From assembly GCF_010727945.1 (NCBI RefSeq), contig NZ_AP022569.1:2418001-2482000 (forward strand): a stretch of DNA of 64,000 nt, in the 5' to 3' direction. The notes below the pieces were generated by a model. That model was not told where the DNA came from. It saw only the letters and a program-made list of their open reading frames with translations, and did no database searches. The position numbers were made by a program, and so were the translations under genes. The DNA comes from Mycobacterium cookii (lineage in GTDB: Bacteria > Actinomycetota > Actinomycetes > Mycobacteriales > Mycobacteriaceae). Shown here piece by piece: positions 45,634 to 54,045 of the stretch (its first letter is position 1; each line of letters opens with the position of its first letter).

Positions 45634-46590
45634 CTAGTTCAGTGCGGCGAATCTCTTCAGATAGGGCCACGCGATTTCGGGTGGAATCCCGCCGCACAGC
45701 GGTGAGAGGTTGAAGATCTCGCCCTGGGCGAGGCGCTGTCTTGCCTCCTCGACCGACAGGATCACGTGGGTCGGCGACGTATGGCGGAGTTCGTCGACGG
45801 TCTTCGCAGTGGTGATATTGGCCGACACCTGATTGTCGGGGTTCCACTCCGAGTAGGCCATGGCATCGTGCAGCAGATACTCGCCGATCTCGTCCCACGC
45901 CGCGCCGACATCGTCGGCGACGAAACAGTTCGACGCGGTATCTCGGTCGGGTATGAGCACGAAGCCAGGCTCGAAACCATTGTCGCGGCAGGCCTTCTCG
46001 TATTCCTCCTGCATACCCGGTACCCCACCGTTGGCGAGCAGGCCGAGGCCGTTGCGCCCCGCACGCCGAGCCGCGGCGAGGCTCGCACCGCCCCAACTCA
46101 TCATGGGACCCTCCGGCGTTCGTGGGCGCGGAGTCACTTTCATCCGCCGGCCACCGTGTTCGACTTCTTCTCCCGCGAGCAGCCGGCGCAACAAACCCAG
46201 CTTCTCGTCGGCAAGGCGACCGCGATCGGACATGGACAACCCGAAGTGAGCGTATTCCTCAGCGCGGTAGCCGATCCCGAAGACGTAGGTGGCCCGGCCC
46301 GCACTGATGTGATCCAGCACGGCGATGTCCTCCGCCAGGCGGGCCACATCGTAGAGCGGTAGGAGGATCACCAGGTTCAGCATCAGCTGCTCGGTGCGTG
46401 CGGCGATGGCCGCGCCGAGCAGCAGCGGCGACGGGAGATAACCGTCGTCGGCGCAGTGATGTTCACACAGCACCGCGGCGACGCAGCCACGGGTCTCGGC
46501 CCACGCCGACATCTCAGTTGCTGCGGCGTACAAGTCGGTTGGCGGTGCACCTATCGCGGGCGCTCGCATGTCGAATCGAAGAGTGAACAT
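45634..46590 (-). CDS. LLM-class flavin-dependent oxidoreductase of accessory catabolic operon
   Basis: 318 residues. Luciferase-like: VLCEHHCADDGYLPSPLLLGAAIAART, LVILLPLYDVARLAEDIAVLDHISAGRATYVFGIGYRAEEY, SWGGASLAAARRAGR. Last gene of a minus-strand operon (alcohol dehydrogenase, SnoaL-like, SDR, this), with eight bases to the SDR stop. By analogy it could be the monooxygenase acting on a cyclic ketone or terpenoid. I do not recall the cluster at this position in M. tuberculosis, so it is an accessory region. Confidence 0.83.
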   Translation of the reverse strand: MFTLRFDMRAPAIGAPPTDLYAAATEMSAWAETRGCVAAVLCEHHCADDGYLPSPLLLGAAIAARTEQLMLNLVILLPLYDVARLAEDIAVLDHISAGRATYVFGIGYRAEEYAHFGLSMSDRGRLADEKLGLLRRLLAGEEVEHGGRRMKVTPRPRTPEGPMMSWGGASLAAARRAGRNGLGLLANGGVPGMQEEYEKACRDNGFEPGFVLIPDRDTASNCFVADDVGAAWDEIGEYLLHDAMAYSEWNPDNQVSANITTAKTVDELRHTSPTHVILSVEEARQRLAQGEIFNLSPLCGGIPPEIAWPYLKRFAALN

Positions 46591-46598
46591 CGTGGCGC

Positions 46599-47435
46599 TC
46601 AGCTGCCCGGCCGTGCGTCCGAACCCATGACTTCGGCACCTACTTGCATGAGCAGGCGAACCACCTCGTTGCGTGACATCGACTTGAAAAGCTCCATGCC
46701 CATGCGGACGTCATCACCCGTGGCGATCGTCGGACCGTTGCCGAGGTTGGCGAAGGCTTCGTCCACCACGCTCGCGGCAGCGGTCGCACCCTGCGGGGCC
46801 TCGTCCACAGATGCAAGGCGCCCGCGCTCGAACTCCAACTGTCGCAACGCCGGTGTGTCGGTCAAGCCCAGGACCAGACTCAGCACATCCACGCCCTTGT
46901 CGTGCAACTCCGCCCACAGTCCCTCGGTGAACACCAAGTCGAACGCCTTGGTGCCGCCGTAGGCGACCATGTTGCGGCCACCGGCCAGTGCGGCCCCCGA
47001 GGTGAAGTTCACGATGCCGCCTCTGCCCCGCTCGACCATGGGGCCGGCGAAATGATGACAGAGGCGCATCATCACCAGACAATTACGCTGCAGCAGGACT
47101 TCCGCCGCCGATATCGGATTGTTAAGGAAAGGTTGGTATTTCGGGTCGGCGCCCGCGCAGTACACCAGCATGCCAACCTCGAGATCCGCGGTGGCATCGA
47201 TGATGGTTGTCGATGCGTCGGCGTCGGTCAGGTCGACAACAATCGTCCGCGTCTGCGCACCGGTGCGCTCGCGAATGCCCTGTGCCACCTCGTCGAGCAC
47301 ATGCTGGCGACGGGCGACCAGCACGACGCTCACACCTTCAGAAGCGAGTCGCTCGGCGAACAGCGCTCCGCAGCCGTCGGAAGCGCCGACGACGATCGCC
47401 CACGGCCCGTACTTGGTTGCGAAGTCGTCGGTCAT
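46599..47435 (-). CDS. Short-chain dehydrogenase/reductase of the catabolic operon
   Basis: 278 residues from ATG 47435, which overlaps the SnoaL-like stop by ATGA. Seen: VVGASDGCGALFAERLA (cofactor), VVLVARRQHVLDEVAQ, VDLTDAD, YCAGADPKYQPF, the catalytic Ser in VNFTSGAALAGG, and YGGTKAF with Tyr and Lys. The GCG in the glycine loop differs from the usual GIG. Likely oxidises or reduces a secondary alcohol or ketone made by its neighbours. Confidence 0.87.
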   Translation of the reverse strand: MTDDFATKYGPWAIVVGASDGCGALFAERLASEGVSVVLVARRQHVLDEVAQGIRERTGAQTRTIVVDLTDADASTTIIDATADLEVGMLVYCAGADPKYQPFLNNPISAAEVLLQRNCLVMMRLCHHFAGPMVERGRGGIVNFTSGAALAGGRNMVAYGGTKAFDLVFTEGLWAELHDKGVDVLSLVLGLTDTPALRQLEFERGRLASVDEAPQGATAAASVVDEAFANLGNGPTIATGDDVRMGMELFKSMSRNEVVRLLMQVGAEVMGSDARPGS

Positions 47436-47830
47436 TGCGCTGGTACCGCTGTCAGTCGGACCGAGGTGTACGTGCGGCGTGAGATCCGCCATCCCGCGTC
47501 GGTACGTACGACGTGATCGTCGTAGTAGCCAATGGGGTTGACACCTCCGCCCTCGAACAGGATCAGGGCATCGACGTAGGTCCGGACCGTCGCGGTGTCC
47601 CCGTTGATATTCACGGCCTGGTTGGTCATTCGGTGCATGGTGTGAGTTGCCCCGACGTGGGCAGCCTCCATGAACTCGGCCACCTCCGCGCCTCCGGTCC
47701 ACTGACCGATCTCCCCGTAGTCCACGTGGCCGTCGTCGGCGAAGACCGTTGTCAACAAGGAGTATTGGCGACTGTCGATGGCGGTCGCATAGCGCACCGT
47801 GAGTTCGACGATCTCGTCTCTGTCGGTCAT
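47432..47830 (-). CDS. SnoaL/NTF2-like protein (nuclear transport factor 2 fold)
   Basis: 132 residues from ATG 47830, ATGA overlaps on both sides. The cone-shaped fold is recognisable: RDEIVELTVRYATAIDSRQY, LTTVFADDGHVDYGEIG, MHRMTNQAVNINGDTATVRTYVDAL and DDHVVRTDAGWRISRRTY. Homologues include polyketide cyclases, limonene epoxide hydrolase, steroid isomerase and dehydratases. The D-x-D/H pair in GHVDYGE could be catalytic. Which reaction applies cannot be told from the sequence. Confidence 0.82.
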   Translation of the reverse strand: MTDRDEIVELTVRYATAIDSRQYSLLTTVFADDGHVDYGEIGQWTGGAEVAEFMEAAHVGATHTMHRMTNQAVNINGDTATVRTYVDALILFEGGGVNPIGYYDDHVVRTDAGWRISRRTYTSVRLTAVPAQ

Positions 47831-48879
47831 GCGACATCTCCATTCGGGTGTACGACGACGCGGGGTGGCCCCTCGGATCGGCGGGCCCGCTCGATCGCGT
47901 CGGGCACCTCGTCGAGACCGATGACGCTGCCGACGCTGGGCATCGGGTCGAGCCGTCCCTCGACGACGGCGTCGAGGACGCCGAACCAGTCCTGCGGCAT
48001 CGGGCCGCCGCCGAACTGCAGAGTCAATCCGTTGCGGGTTGCCTGCGTGATGCTCAGCGTGTCCCCGGTGTACCAGCCTCCGGCGCAATAGATCCGCGTC
48101 AGGAACTCCGCTTCGGACACGAGCTTGTCGATGAGCCCCGGCGCCCCCACGCATTCCAACACCACAGCCGAACCTCCCAGCTTGTGTTCGGCACGAACCT
48201 TACGGAAGACGTCGAACACCGACTCTTCGGCGGGATCGACCAACACGTGGGCACCGAATCCGCTGCGCGCCAACTCACGCCGGTCGGCCTGGAAGTCCGA
48301 GACGATGATCGGCTCGATGCCGCGGCTCGATAGGGCGGCGACGGCGGAGAGGCCAACGGCTCCCGCCCCGATGACGATCGGCACCTCACCGGGTTGCAGA
48401 TTGGCGGACCGAACGTAGAACTCGCCGACCGCGAAGCAGTCGACGACGGCGATGGCGTCGCTGGAGACGTCGCCCGCCACGACCTTCGCCGTCGCTTCGG
48501 GAACGACCAGAAGTTCGCCGAAGCTTCCCTGCGCCTCCGGATGCTGGCCGATGATCCGCAACCCGCCGGCTCCACCGTCGACCAACCGGATCGGCATTGA
48601 CGTCACTCGCGCTCCGATCGGGAAGGCGTCGCTACAGCCTGGCCCGTGGCCGATGACCTCGCCGACGAATTCGTGGCCCATGACGATGTCGCGGTCGACG
48701 TCGTACAGCGACCGTCCGGTGGGATCGTCAATCGCGAGCTCCGGATGGTCCATGAAGTGCACGTCCGACGCGCAGATCGCCGTGCTTAGGGTCTTGAGAA
48801 GCAGATCACCTTGCCCCGCAATCGGATCGGCAGTTTCTCGAACCGTCAGTTCGCCGTCTCGCAAAACGACTGCACGCAT
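47827..48879 (-). CDS. Zinc-dependent alcohol dehydrogenase (MDR family)
   Basis: 350 residues, first gene of the operon. Seen: the catalytic zinc ligands Cys in AICASDVHF and His in GHEFVGEVIG, Asp/Glu region PIGARVTSMP, and the Rossmann glycine motif VIGAGAVGLSAVAAL. There is no structural four-Cys zinc lobe. The long loop GPGCSDAFPIGARV is short compared with class III enzymes. NAD(P) specificity: SDFQADRREL suggests NAD. Divergent from IclR, with the operator array directly upstream. Confidence 0.87.
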   Translation of the reverse strand: MRAVVLRDGELTVRETADPIAGQGDLLLKTLSTAICASDVHFMDHPELAIDDPTGRSLYDVDRDIVMGHEFVGEVIGHGPGCSDAFPIGARVTSMPIRLVDGGAGGLRIIGQHPEAQGSFGELLVVPEATAKVVAGDVSSDAIAVVDCFAVGEFYVRSANLQPGEVPIVIGAGAVGLSAVAALSSRGIEPIIVSDFQADRRELARSGFGAHVLVDPAEESVFDVFRKVRAEHKLGGSAVVLECVGAPGLIDKLVSEAEFLTRIYCAGGWYTGDTLSITQATRNGLTLQFGGGPMPQDWFGVLDAVVEGRLDPMPSVGSVIGLDEVPDAIERARRSEGPPRVVVHPNGDVA

Positions 48880-48904
48880 GGGCTCACATCCCCGCCGGGT
48901 TATT

Positions 48905-48944
48905 ATTCTCTAATAATCGAGAATTGATTCTCTAAATTCTGAAT
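48905..48944. promoter_or_regulatory. IclR-type operator array between the catabolic operon and iclR
   Basis: Half-sites ATTCTC (48905-48910), GAGAAT (48919-48924) and ATTCTC (48927-48932) form two overlapping perfect inverted repeats with eight-base and two-base spacers; ATTCTGAAT (48936-48944) adds a fourth, weaker one. The stretch is AT-rich in a GC-rich background and is the only space between the divergent genes. Confidence 0.78.
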
Positions 48945-48977
48945 CGACCGTAAGATGCCGATCGAAGGGAGTCAAGG

Positions 48978-49853
48978 GTGCGCGGATCCGGTTCGGCACC
49001 GACCGAACGAGTACTCGACATTGTCGAGTTACTCAGTCGCCCCGGCAGAGGCGAGGTTCGATTCTCGGACGTCGTCCGAGAACTGAGCCTGTCTCAGGGC
49101 ACCGCGCACGCGATCCTCAAGACGCTCACCGATCGCGGCTGGATCACTCGCAATCCGGCGACCAAAGCATTCACGCTCGGCCCTGCACTGACGCTCGTCG
49201 CGTCCAGCCTCGACATCGGCCGCCCGCTGGCCCATCTCGCACGCACCTCGATCCGGCGACTCGCCGATACGACGGATATGGCTGCATCCGTCCTGGAACG
49301 GGTGGGTGACGACCTGGTGATCACCGCGTTCGAAAATCCCGCCGACCTGTCCGCTGTCGTTCAGCCCAACGAGCGCATCCCTTACGCACCGCCATTCGGT
49401 ATCGCTTTCGCGGCTTGGGATAGCGCGGACGAGCAAGAAGCCTGGATGCGGCGCGGCGCTGCCGACGATGCGGGTCTTCATCAGCGCTTGCGCACAGTGC
49501 TGACCCGCACCCGCGAGCGCGGCTACGACGTCGACTGGATGACACCGGCGCTGAGCCAAGCGGCCCAAGCGATTGGCACGCTGTCTGGAGACGCGATCCC
49601 CCACACAATGCGTTCCGTCATCGACCGGTTGCGGGTGGAATTCGCGTCGGCGGACCCGCTGCCGGACGACAGCACCCGTGGCGCGCACCCGGTCGCGACG
49701 ATTTCCGCACCGATACTCGACGCCGACAATCGCATTGCGCTAGTTCTTGCCATACATCCTCTGCGCGCCATGACATTTCGACAGATCCAGGCTGCTGCGA
49801 AGCCACTTCTGCGTGAGGTCGACCACGTCCGGAACTCGTCCGCCGCTCACTGA
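48978..49853 (+). CDS. IclR-family transcriptional regulator
   Basis: 291 residues, GTG start. N-terminal winged helix-turn-helix: VLDIVELLSRPGRGEVRFSDVVRELSLSQGTAHAILKTLTDRGW. C-terminal effector domain with the GAF-like pattern (MAASVLERVGDDLVITAF; LSAVVQPNERIPYAPPFGIAFAAW). It should regulate the divergent catabolic operon through the ATTCTC array. The effector is presumably an aromatic or alicyclic intermediate, which is inference from the family. Confidence 0.88.
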   Translation: MRGSGSAPTERVLDIVELLSRPGRGEVRFSDVVRELSLSQGTAHAILKTLTDRGWITRNPATKAFTLGPALTLVASSLDIGRPLAHLARTSIRRLADTTDMAASVLERVGDDLVITAFENPADLSAVVQPNERIPYAPPFGIAFAAWDSADEQEAWMRRGAADDAGLHQRLRTVLTRTRERGYDVDWMTPALSQAAQAIGTLSGDAIPHTMRSVIDRLRVEFASADPLPDDSTRGAHPVATISAPILDADNRIALVLAIHPLRAMTFRQIQAAAKPLLREVDHVRNSSAAH

Positions 49854-49865
49854 ACCGTACCGCTC

Positions 49866-49884
49866 ACTGGTAAGTCTTACTAGT
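49866..49884. promoter_or_regulatory. Palindromic operator candidate upstream of the DapB-like gene
   Basis: ACTGGTAAG T CTTACTAGT, eight of nine arm positions paired. It starts 12 bases after the iclR stop and 66 bases before the DapB-like ATG. A TACAGT hexamer at 49891-49896 just downstream could be a -10 box, placing the palindrome over the -35 region. The adjacent TetR gene is the likely ligand. Confidence 0.55.
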
Positions 49885-49949
49885 TGCCTCTACAGTAAAG
49901 CTCTATTCGACGTATTGGCAAAGCAGATACCTCCTGAGAGGCGCCGACT

Positions 49950-51047
49950 ATGACTTCGTCCCCCTCCGCTAAGCGTCGTGTGGGTCACGTCGGCACCGGC
50001 ATGACGGGAAGCGTGGCGCTGCGGGGGATCGCCGACGACCCCGCACTGGACCTCGTCGCGCTCAAGGTGTCCTCGCCGACGAAGGTGGGCACTGATGCCG
50101 GTCAGTTGTGCGGCCGCCCCGATGTCGGCATCACCGCGACGGACGATGTGTCGGCGGTCCTGGACGCCAAACCCGATTGCATCGCCTACTGTGCGACCGC
50201 CGTCCGACGCGAAGACGAGGTGATCGCCGACATCGTGGGCTACCTGGAAGCCGGGATCAACGTCGTCACCATCTCCGCCATTCCCATGGTGTATCCGAAG
50301 GCAGCACCGGCGATGTGGCGTGAACCAATCGAAAACGCCGCACGTGAAGGCAACTCGACCTTCTACGCCACCGGATGCGAACCCGGCTTCGTCAGCCTCA
50401 ATCTGCCCACCGCCCTGCTGGCCGGTGCCGGTGTGATCGACACCTACCGCATGGACGAGTACGCCCTCGACCTCGACCTGTCCTATCCGATCTGGGAGGT
50501 GCTCCACGAGTCGATGGGTTTCGGAAAGCCCAACGGCCACGTCCCGATTCGCATCGCTGTCGGCAAGGTGAACAACGACTGGGAGCCCGTCGTGCGCTAC
50601 ATCGCCGACACATTGTCCGTCGAGGTGGACAGGGTGGCGCTGGACTGGGAGACGATCTTGGCCCCGGACGACCTCGACACCGCACTCGGGGTGATCCCGA
50701 GGGACACGATATGCGGCCACCGGTGGCAGCTCGCCGCGATCCGGCACGATCGCCCCGTCGTGTCGGTTCAGTACTTCGCCGCGGTGACCTCGACGCCCTG
50801 GCCCGACTCTTGGCCTCGCCCAGCCCAATCCGGCAAGGGCGGCATGGTGTTCCGCATCGAGGGAAACCCGAACATGACGCTCGCCCTCGGTCTGGACCCC
50901 GCGCCCGACGACAGCACCAACCCCGGGGTCGTCGCCACCGCGATGGCCGCGGTCAACGCCATCCCGGCGGTCATCGACGCCCCACCCGGACTCGTGTCCG
51001 CGCCGCTGGCCGGTCCGTCGATCGTGACGCGTCAGACGCGGCGCTGA
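49950..51047 (+). CDS. Dihydrodipicolinate-reductase-like NAD(P)-dependent dehydrogenase
   Basis: 365 residues. N-terminal Rossmann fold RVGHVGTGMTGSVALRGIADDPALDLVAL, YCATAVRREDEV and the AGINVVTISAIPMVYP segment are like DapB and 2,4-diaminopentanoate dehydrogenase; the central ATGCEPGFVSLNLPTALL and the C-terminal domain (GMVFRIEGNPNMTLALGL) belong to the longer group often annotated as dihydrodipicolinate reductase in mycobacteria. It is not the lysine pathway enzyme, which is about 245 residues and encoded elsewhere. Ten bases separate it from tetR, so they are co-transcribed. Confidence 0.78.
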   Translation: MTSSPSAKRRVGHVGTGMTGSVALRGIADDPALDLVALKVSSPTKVGTDAGQLCGRPDVGITATDDVSAVLDAKPDCIAYCATAVRREDEVIADIVGYLEAGINVVTISAIPMVYPKAAPAMWREPIENAAREGNSTFYATGCEPGFVSLNLPTALLAGAGVIDTYRMDEYALDLDLSYPIWEVLHESMGFGKPNGHVPIRIAVGKVNNDWEPVVRYIADTLSVEVDRVALDWETILAPDDLDTALGVIPRDTICGHRWQLAAIRHDRPVVSVQYFAAVTSTPWPDSWPRPAQSGKGGMVFRIEGNPNMTLALGLDPAPDDSTNPGVVATAMAAVNAIPAVIDAPPGLVSAPLAGPSIVTRQTRR

Positions 51048-51057
51048 TCATGGCGCG

Positions 51058-51723
51058 ATGAATGTCGCACGGCGGGTGGGGGTTAGCGTGCAGGCTTCGA
51101 AGCCGCGGCGACAATCAGTCCGACGAGCGCGAGGCTCGCTGACCGAAGACGCGATCGTGGAAGCGGCCTTTGCAATCGCAGCGGACTCCTCAATCGAGGA
51201 GGTGAGCATTCCCCTGGTCGCCAAATCGCTCGACGTCGGCGTAACCAGCATCTACTGGCACGTTCGCAATAAGTCAGAGCTTCTCGACGTCATGACCGAC
51301 CGCGCTTTGCGCCGCAGCGGGTTGCCGGCCTATGTCGAGTCCGACGATTGGCGCGAGTCGTTGATGGCGCATGCGCGCGGCGTGCGTCGGACCTTCCTCG
51401 GCGATCCGGTGCTGACGGATCTGATCCTTATTCGAGGCGCACTCAGCCCGATGGCGCGACGGCTCGGCGAACAGGAAACGCAGAAAGCGATTGCCAGCAT
51501 GGTCCGCGCTGGTCTCGACGAGCAGACGGCTCTTGACTTGTACTCGGCAGTATCGGAACTCGTCCGGGGGTCAGTTCTTCTCGCCAGGTTGACGCAGAAG
51601 CACAGCGGAGCACAGCGGACGGAACATGGCAACGAGAGCGAATTCACCAGCGCCCCGGAACCGCTGGACGATCGAGCGTTCGAACTCCTTTTGACGTCCT
51701 TGCTCGCCCGGCGTCGCGCTTAG
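51058..51723 (+). CDS. TetR-family transcriptional regulator
   Basis: 221 residues. ATG at 51058; the operator-binding domain reads AIVEAAFAIAADSS, VSIPLVAKSLDVGVTSIYWHVRNKSELLD. A basic N-terminal extension of about 30 residues precedes it. The C-terminal half is of the TetR_C class seen in regulators of catabolic genes. Downstream of the DapB-like gene in the same direction; probably autoregulates through the palindrome at 49866-49884. Six bases from the convergent ligD stop. Confidence 0.86.
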   Translation: MNVARRVGVSVQASKPRRQSVRRARGSLTEDAIVEAAFAIAADSSIEEVSIPLVAKSLDVGVTSIYWHVRNKSELLDVMTDRALRRSGLPAYVESDDWRESLMAHARGVRRTFLGDPVLTDLILIRGALSPMARRLGEQETQKAIASMVRAGLDEQTALDLYSAVSELVRGSVLLARLTQKHSGAQRTEHGNESEFTSAPEPLDDRAFELLLTSLLARRRA

Positions 51724-51729
51724 ACTCGG

Positions 51730-54003
51730 CTATTCCCTGACCACCTCGCCAGGTTCCTTGTCGGGCCGCAGCCCACGCCAGCTGGGCTGACGCAGCCGAC
51801 CATCCGACGTCCATTCGCTGTAGCGGACCTCGCCGACCAGTGTCGGCTGCACGAATGTCACACCTTTCGCGTCCTGGGTGGAAAGCCTTGCATCGAAGGG
51901 AGATTCGTTGGTGTGCAGCGGCTTCAGTGTCTTCTTCAAATTCGCCAGGTCGCGCTCGGTGAACCCGGTACCGACCCGCCCGACGAAGCGCAGCCCGTCG
52001 GCGCCGGGAATGCCCATCAACAGTGAGCCGATCCCGCTGCTGCGCCCGCCCGCACCGGCGCGCCAGCCGCCGATGACGACCTCCTGGGTGTTCCAGTATT
52101 TGTCCTTGATCCACGACGCCGAGCGACGGCCCGGCTGATAGGTCGAGTCCCGCTTCTTGGCGATCACGCCCTCCCACTGGTGTTTTCGCGAGTACTCCAG
52201 CGCTTGCGCTCCGTCACCGGACAGCAAGTCCGGGACGATGAGGCCCTTCGCGCCCGTGGCCAGCGTCTCCAACAGTTGCCGGCGGTCGCGATAACGGGCC
52301 CGCAACAGCGACCGACCGTCCAGATAGAGCAGGTCGAACGCCCAGAACTCGATCCGGGTGGCCCGTGCCCGGTTCTGCATCTCCGAGAAGCTCGGCACAC
52401 CGGACGCGTCGAGGGCGACGACCTCGCCGTCCAGCACGGCGTGGTGTTCGGTGAGATCGTCGGCCACGGAACGTAGTTGGGGGAACTCCTTGGTGATGTC
52501 ACGTCCACTGCGTGATCGCAGCCGAATTTCGCCGTGGTCGGCGTCGACCAGCAGCCGGTAGCCGTCCCACTTGGCTTCGAATGCCCATTGCGACGCGGTG
52601 AGTTTCGCAACCGAGCCGTGGGTGGTCAGCATCGGGGCCAACTCGTCGAACTCGAAGACGTGCTGGTCTTTCATCCGATGGGCCAACCACTGGTCGCCGT
52701 TGGTCTGAATCAGCGCGTAGCGACCCCGTATTCGCCGGCCGTGCAGCGTGACGATGACTTCGCCCTTTTCGCCTGAGTCGCGAAACTTCTCGGTGTCATA
52801 GGTGCCGGAATCCCAGATCACCACCTTGCCTCCGCCGTACTCCCCTTTCGGGATCGTGCCCTCGAAGTTGCCGTACTCCAACGGATGGTCCTCGGTGTGC
52901 ACCGCCAGATGGTTGACGGCGGTGGTCTCCGGCAGATTCTTCGGAATCGCCCAGGACACCAGGACGCCGTCGCGTTCGAGGCGGAAGTCGTAGTGCAGCC
53001 GGCGGGCGTGGTGTTCCTGGATCACGAAAGAATTGCCCTGGCCGGCAGCCGGTTTGGTGCTCGGCACCGGTTCAGGTGTTTTCGACGCGTCGCGCATGCT
53101 GCGGTACTTGGTCAACCGGTCGGGGATGCGTACGTCGGCGTCGAGCGGCGCGAGCAGGTCACCATCACGCTGGACCCGTTTCAACACCTCGTCGTAACGC
53201 AACTGTCGGAGCTTCGTGTCGTCGAGCTCCTCCCAGCTTCGTGGTGCGGCAACGGTCGGATGTTCACGTCCACGAAGGGAATACGGCGCGACGGTGGTCT
53301 TGGAGCCGCTGTTCTGACTCCAGTCCACGAACACCTTGCCCGCCCGCAGGCTCTTGGTCATGGTGGCAGTCACCAGCTTGGGCATCGTCGTTTCCAGTTG
53401 CTGAGCAACACGTTTGGCCAACACCACCGCTCCCCGGCTGCTCACCGGCTTGTCCAGCGGGCAGTAGAGATGCATACCCTTGCTGCCGCTGGTCAGCGGG
53501 AAGGTGGTCAGGCCGATGTCGGCGATCAAATCACGCACTGCGCGGGCTACTTTGGCGAGCTGCGCCATCGTCACACCTTCGCCGGGGTCGAGGTCGAAGA
53601 CCAGACGGGTGGCCGGACCGGGCTTGATTTCTTCACCCTTTCGGGTCCACTCGGCCACGAAACGCCATTGCGGCACGTGCACTTCGAGTGCGGCCTGCTG
53701 AGCGATCCACGCCAGCCCGTCGGCGCTGTCGATGATCGGATACGTGGTTGTGCCCGATTTGTGCACAACACTTGCGCGGGGCAACCAGTCGGGAGCCGAA
53801 GCGGCCAGCTGCTTTTCGAAGAAGGACGATTGGTTAACGCCGTTAGGCCAACGCTTTCGGGTGGCCGCGCGACCGGCGATGTGCGGCACCATGAATTCCG
53901 CGATGCCGGTGTAGTAGTCGAAGATGTCGGACTTGGTGGTTCCCGTCGCGGGGTACAGCACCTTGTCGGCGTTCGTAAGTTTCACCCGCGCCATACCAGC
54001 CAA
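51730..54003 (-). CDS. ligD: Multifunctional NHEJ DNA ligase LigD
   Basis: 757 residues, domain order polymerase - phosphoesterase - ligase as in M. tuberculosis LigD (759). Polymerase: FDLDPGEG with the metal-binding Asp137 and Asp139, TSGSKGMHLY. Phosphoesterase: QEHHARRLHYDFRLE with the metal-binding His and Asp, HTEDHPLEY, GTIPKGEYG. Ligase: nucleotidyl Lys in EAKWDGYRLL, VLDGEVVALD, FDLLYLDG, EGVIAKK, WIKDKY. Works with Ku in double-strand break repair. ATG 54003, with a second ATG at 53994. A CATAAT at 54028-54023 on the minus strand is a good -10. Confidence 0.97.
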   Translation of the reverse strand: MAGMARVKLTNADKVLYPATGTTKSDIFDYYTGIAEFMVPHIAGRAATRKRWPNGVNQSSFFEKQLAASAPDWLPRASVVHKSGTTTYPIIDSADGLAWIAQQAALEVHVPQWRFVAEWTRKGEEIKPGPATRLVFDLDPGEGVTMAQLAKVARAVRDLIADIGLTTFPLTSGSKGMHLYCPLDKPVSSRGAVVLAKRVAQQLETTMPKLVTATMTKSLRAGKVFVDWSQNSGSKTTVAPYSLRGREHPTVAAPRSWEELDDTKLRQLRYDEVLKRVQRDGDLLAPLDADVRIPDRLTKYRSMRDASKTPEPVPSTKPAAGQGNSFVIQEHHARRLHYDFRLERDGVLVSWAIPKNLPETTAVNHLAVHTEDHPLEYGNFEGTIPKGEYGGGKVVIWDSGTYDTEKFRDSGEKGEVIVTLHGRRIRGRYALIQTNGDQWLAHRMKDQHVFEFDELAPMLTTHGSVAKLTASQWAFEAKWDGYRLLVDADHGEIRLRSRSGRDITKEFPQLRSVADDLTEHHAVLDGEVVALDASGVPSFSEMQNRARATRIEFWAFDLLYLDGRSLLRARYRDRRQLLETLATGAKGLIVPDLLSGDGAQALEYSRKHQWEGVIAKKRDSTYQPGRRSASWIKDKYWNTQEVVIGGWRAGAGGRSSGIGSLLMGIPGADGLRFVGRVGTGFTERDLANLKKTLKPLHTNESPFDARLSTQDAKGVTFVQPTLVGEVRYSEWTSDGRLRQPSWRGLRPDKEPGEVVRE

Positions 54004-54045
54004 AGTACGCGCCTGAGCGCCAATTATGGCCTCTGACCACGAATT

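Noticed and set aside
49950..51047. Lysine-pathway DapB
   Set aside because: At 365 residues it is much longer than DapB and lacks the DapB substrate signature; only the N-terminal fold is shared.
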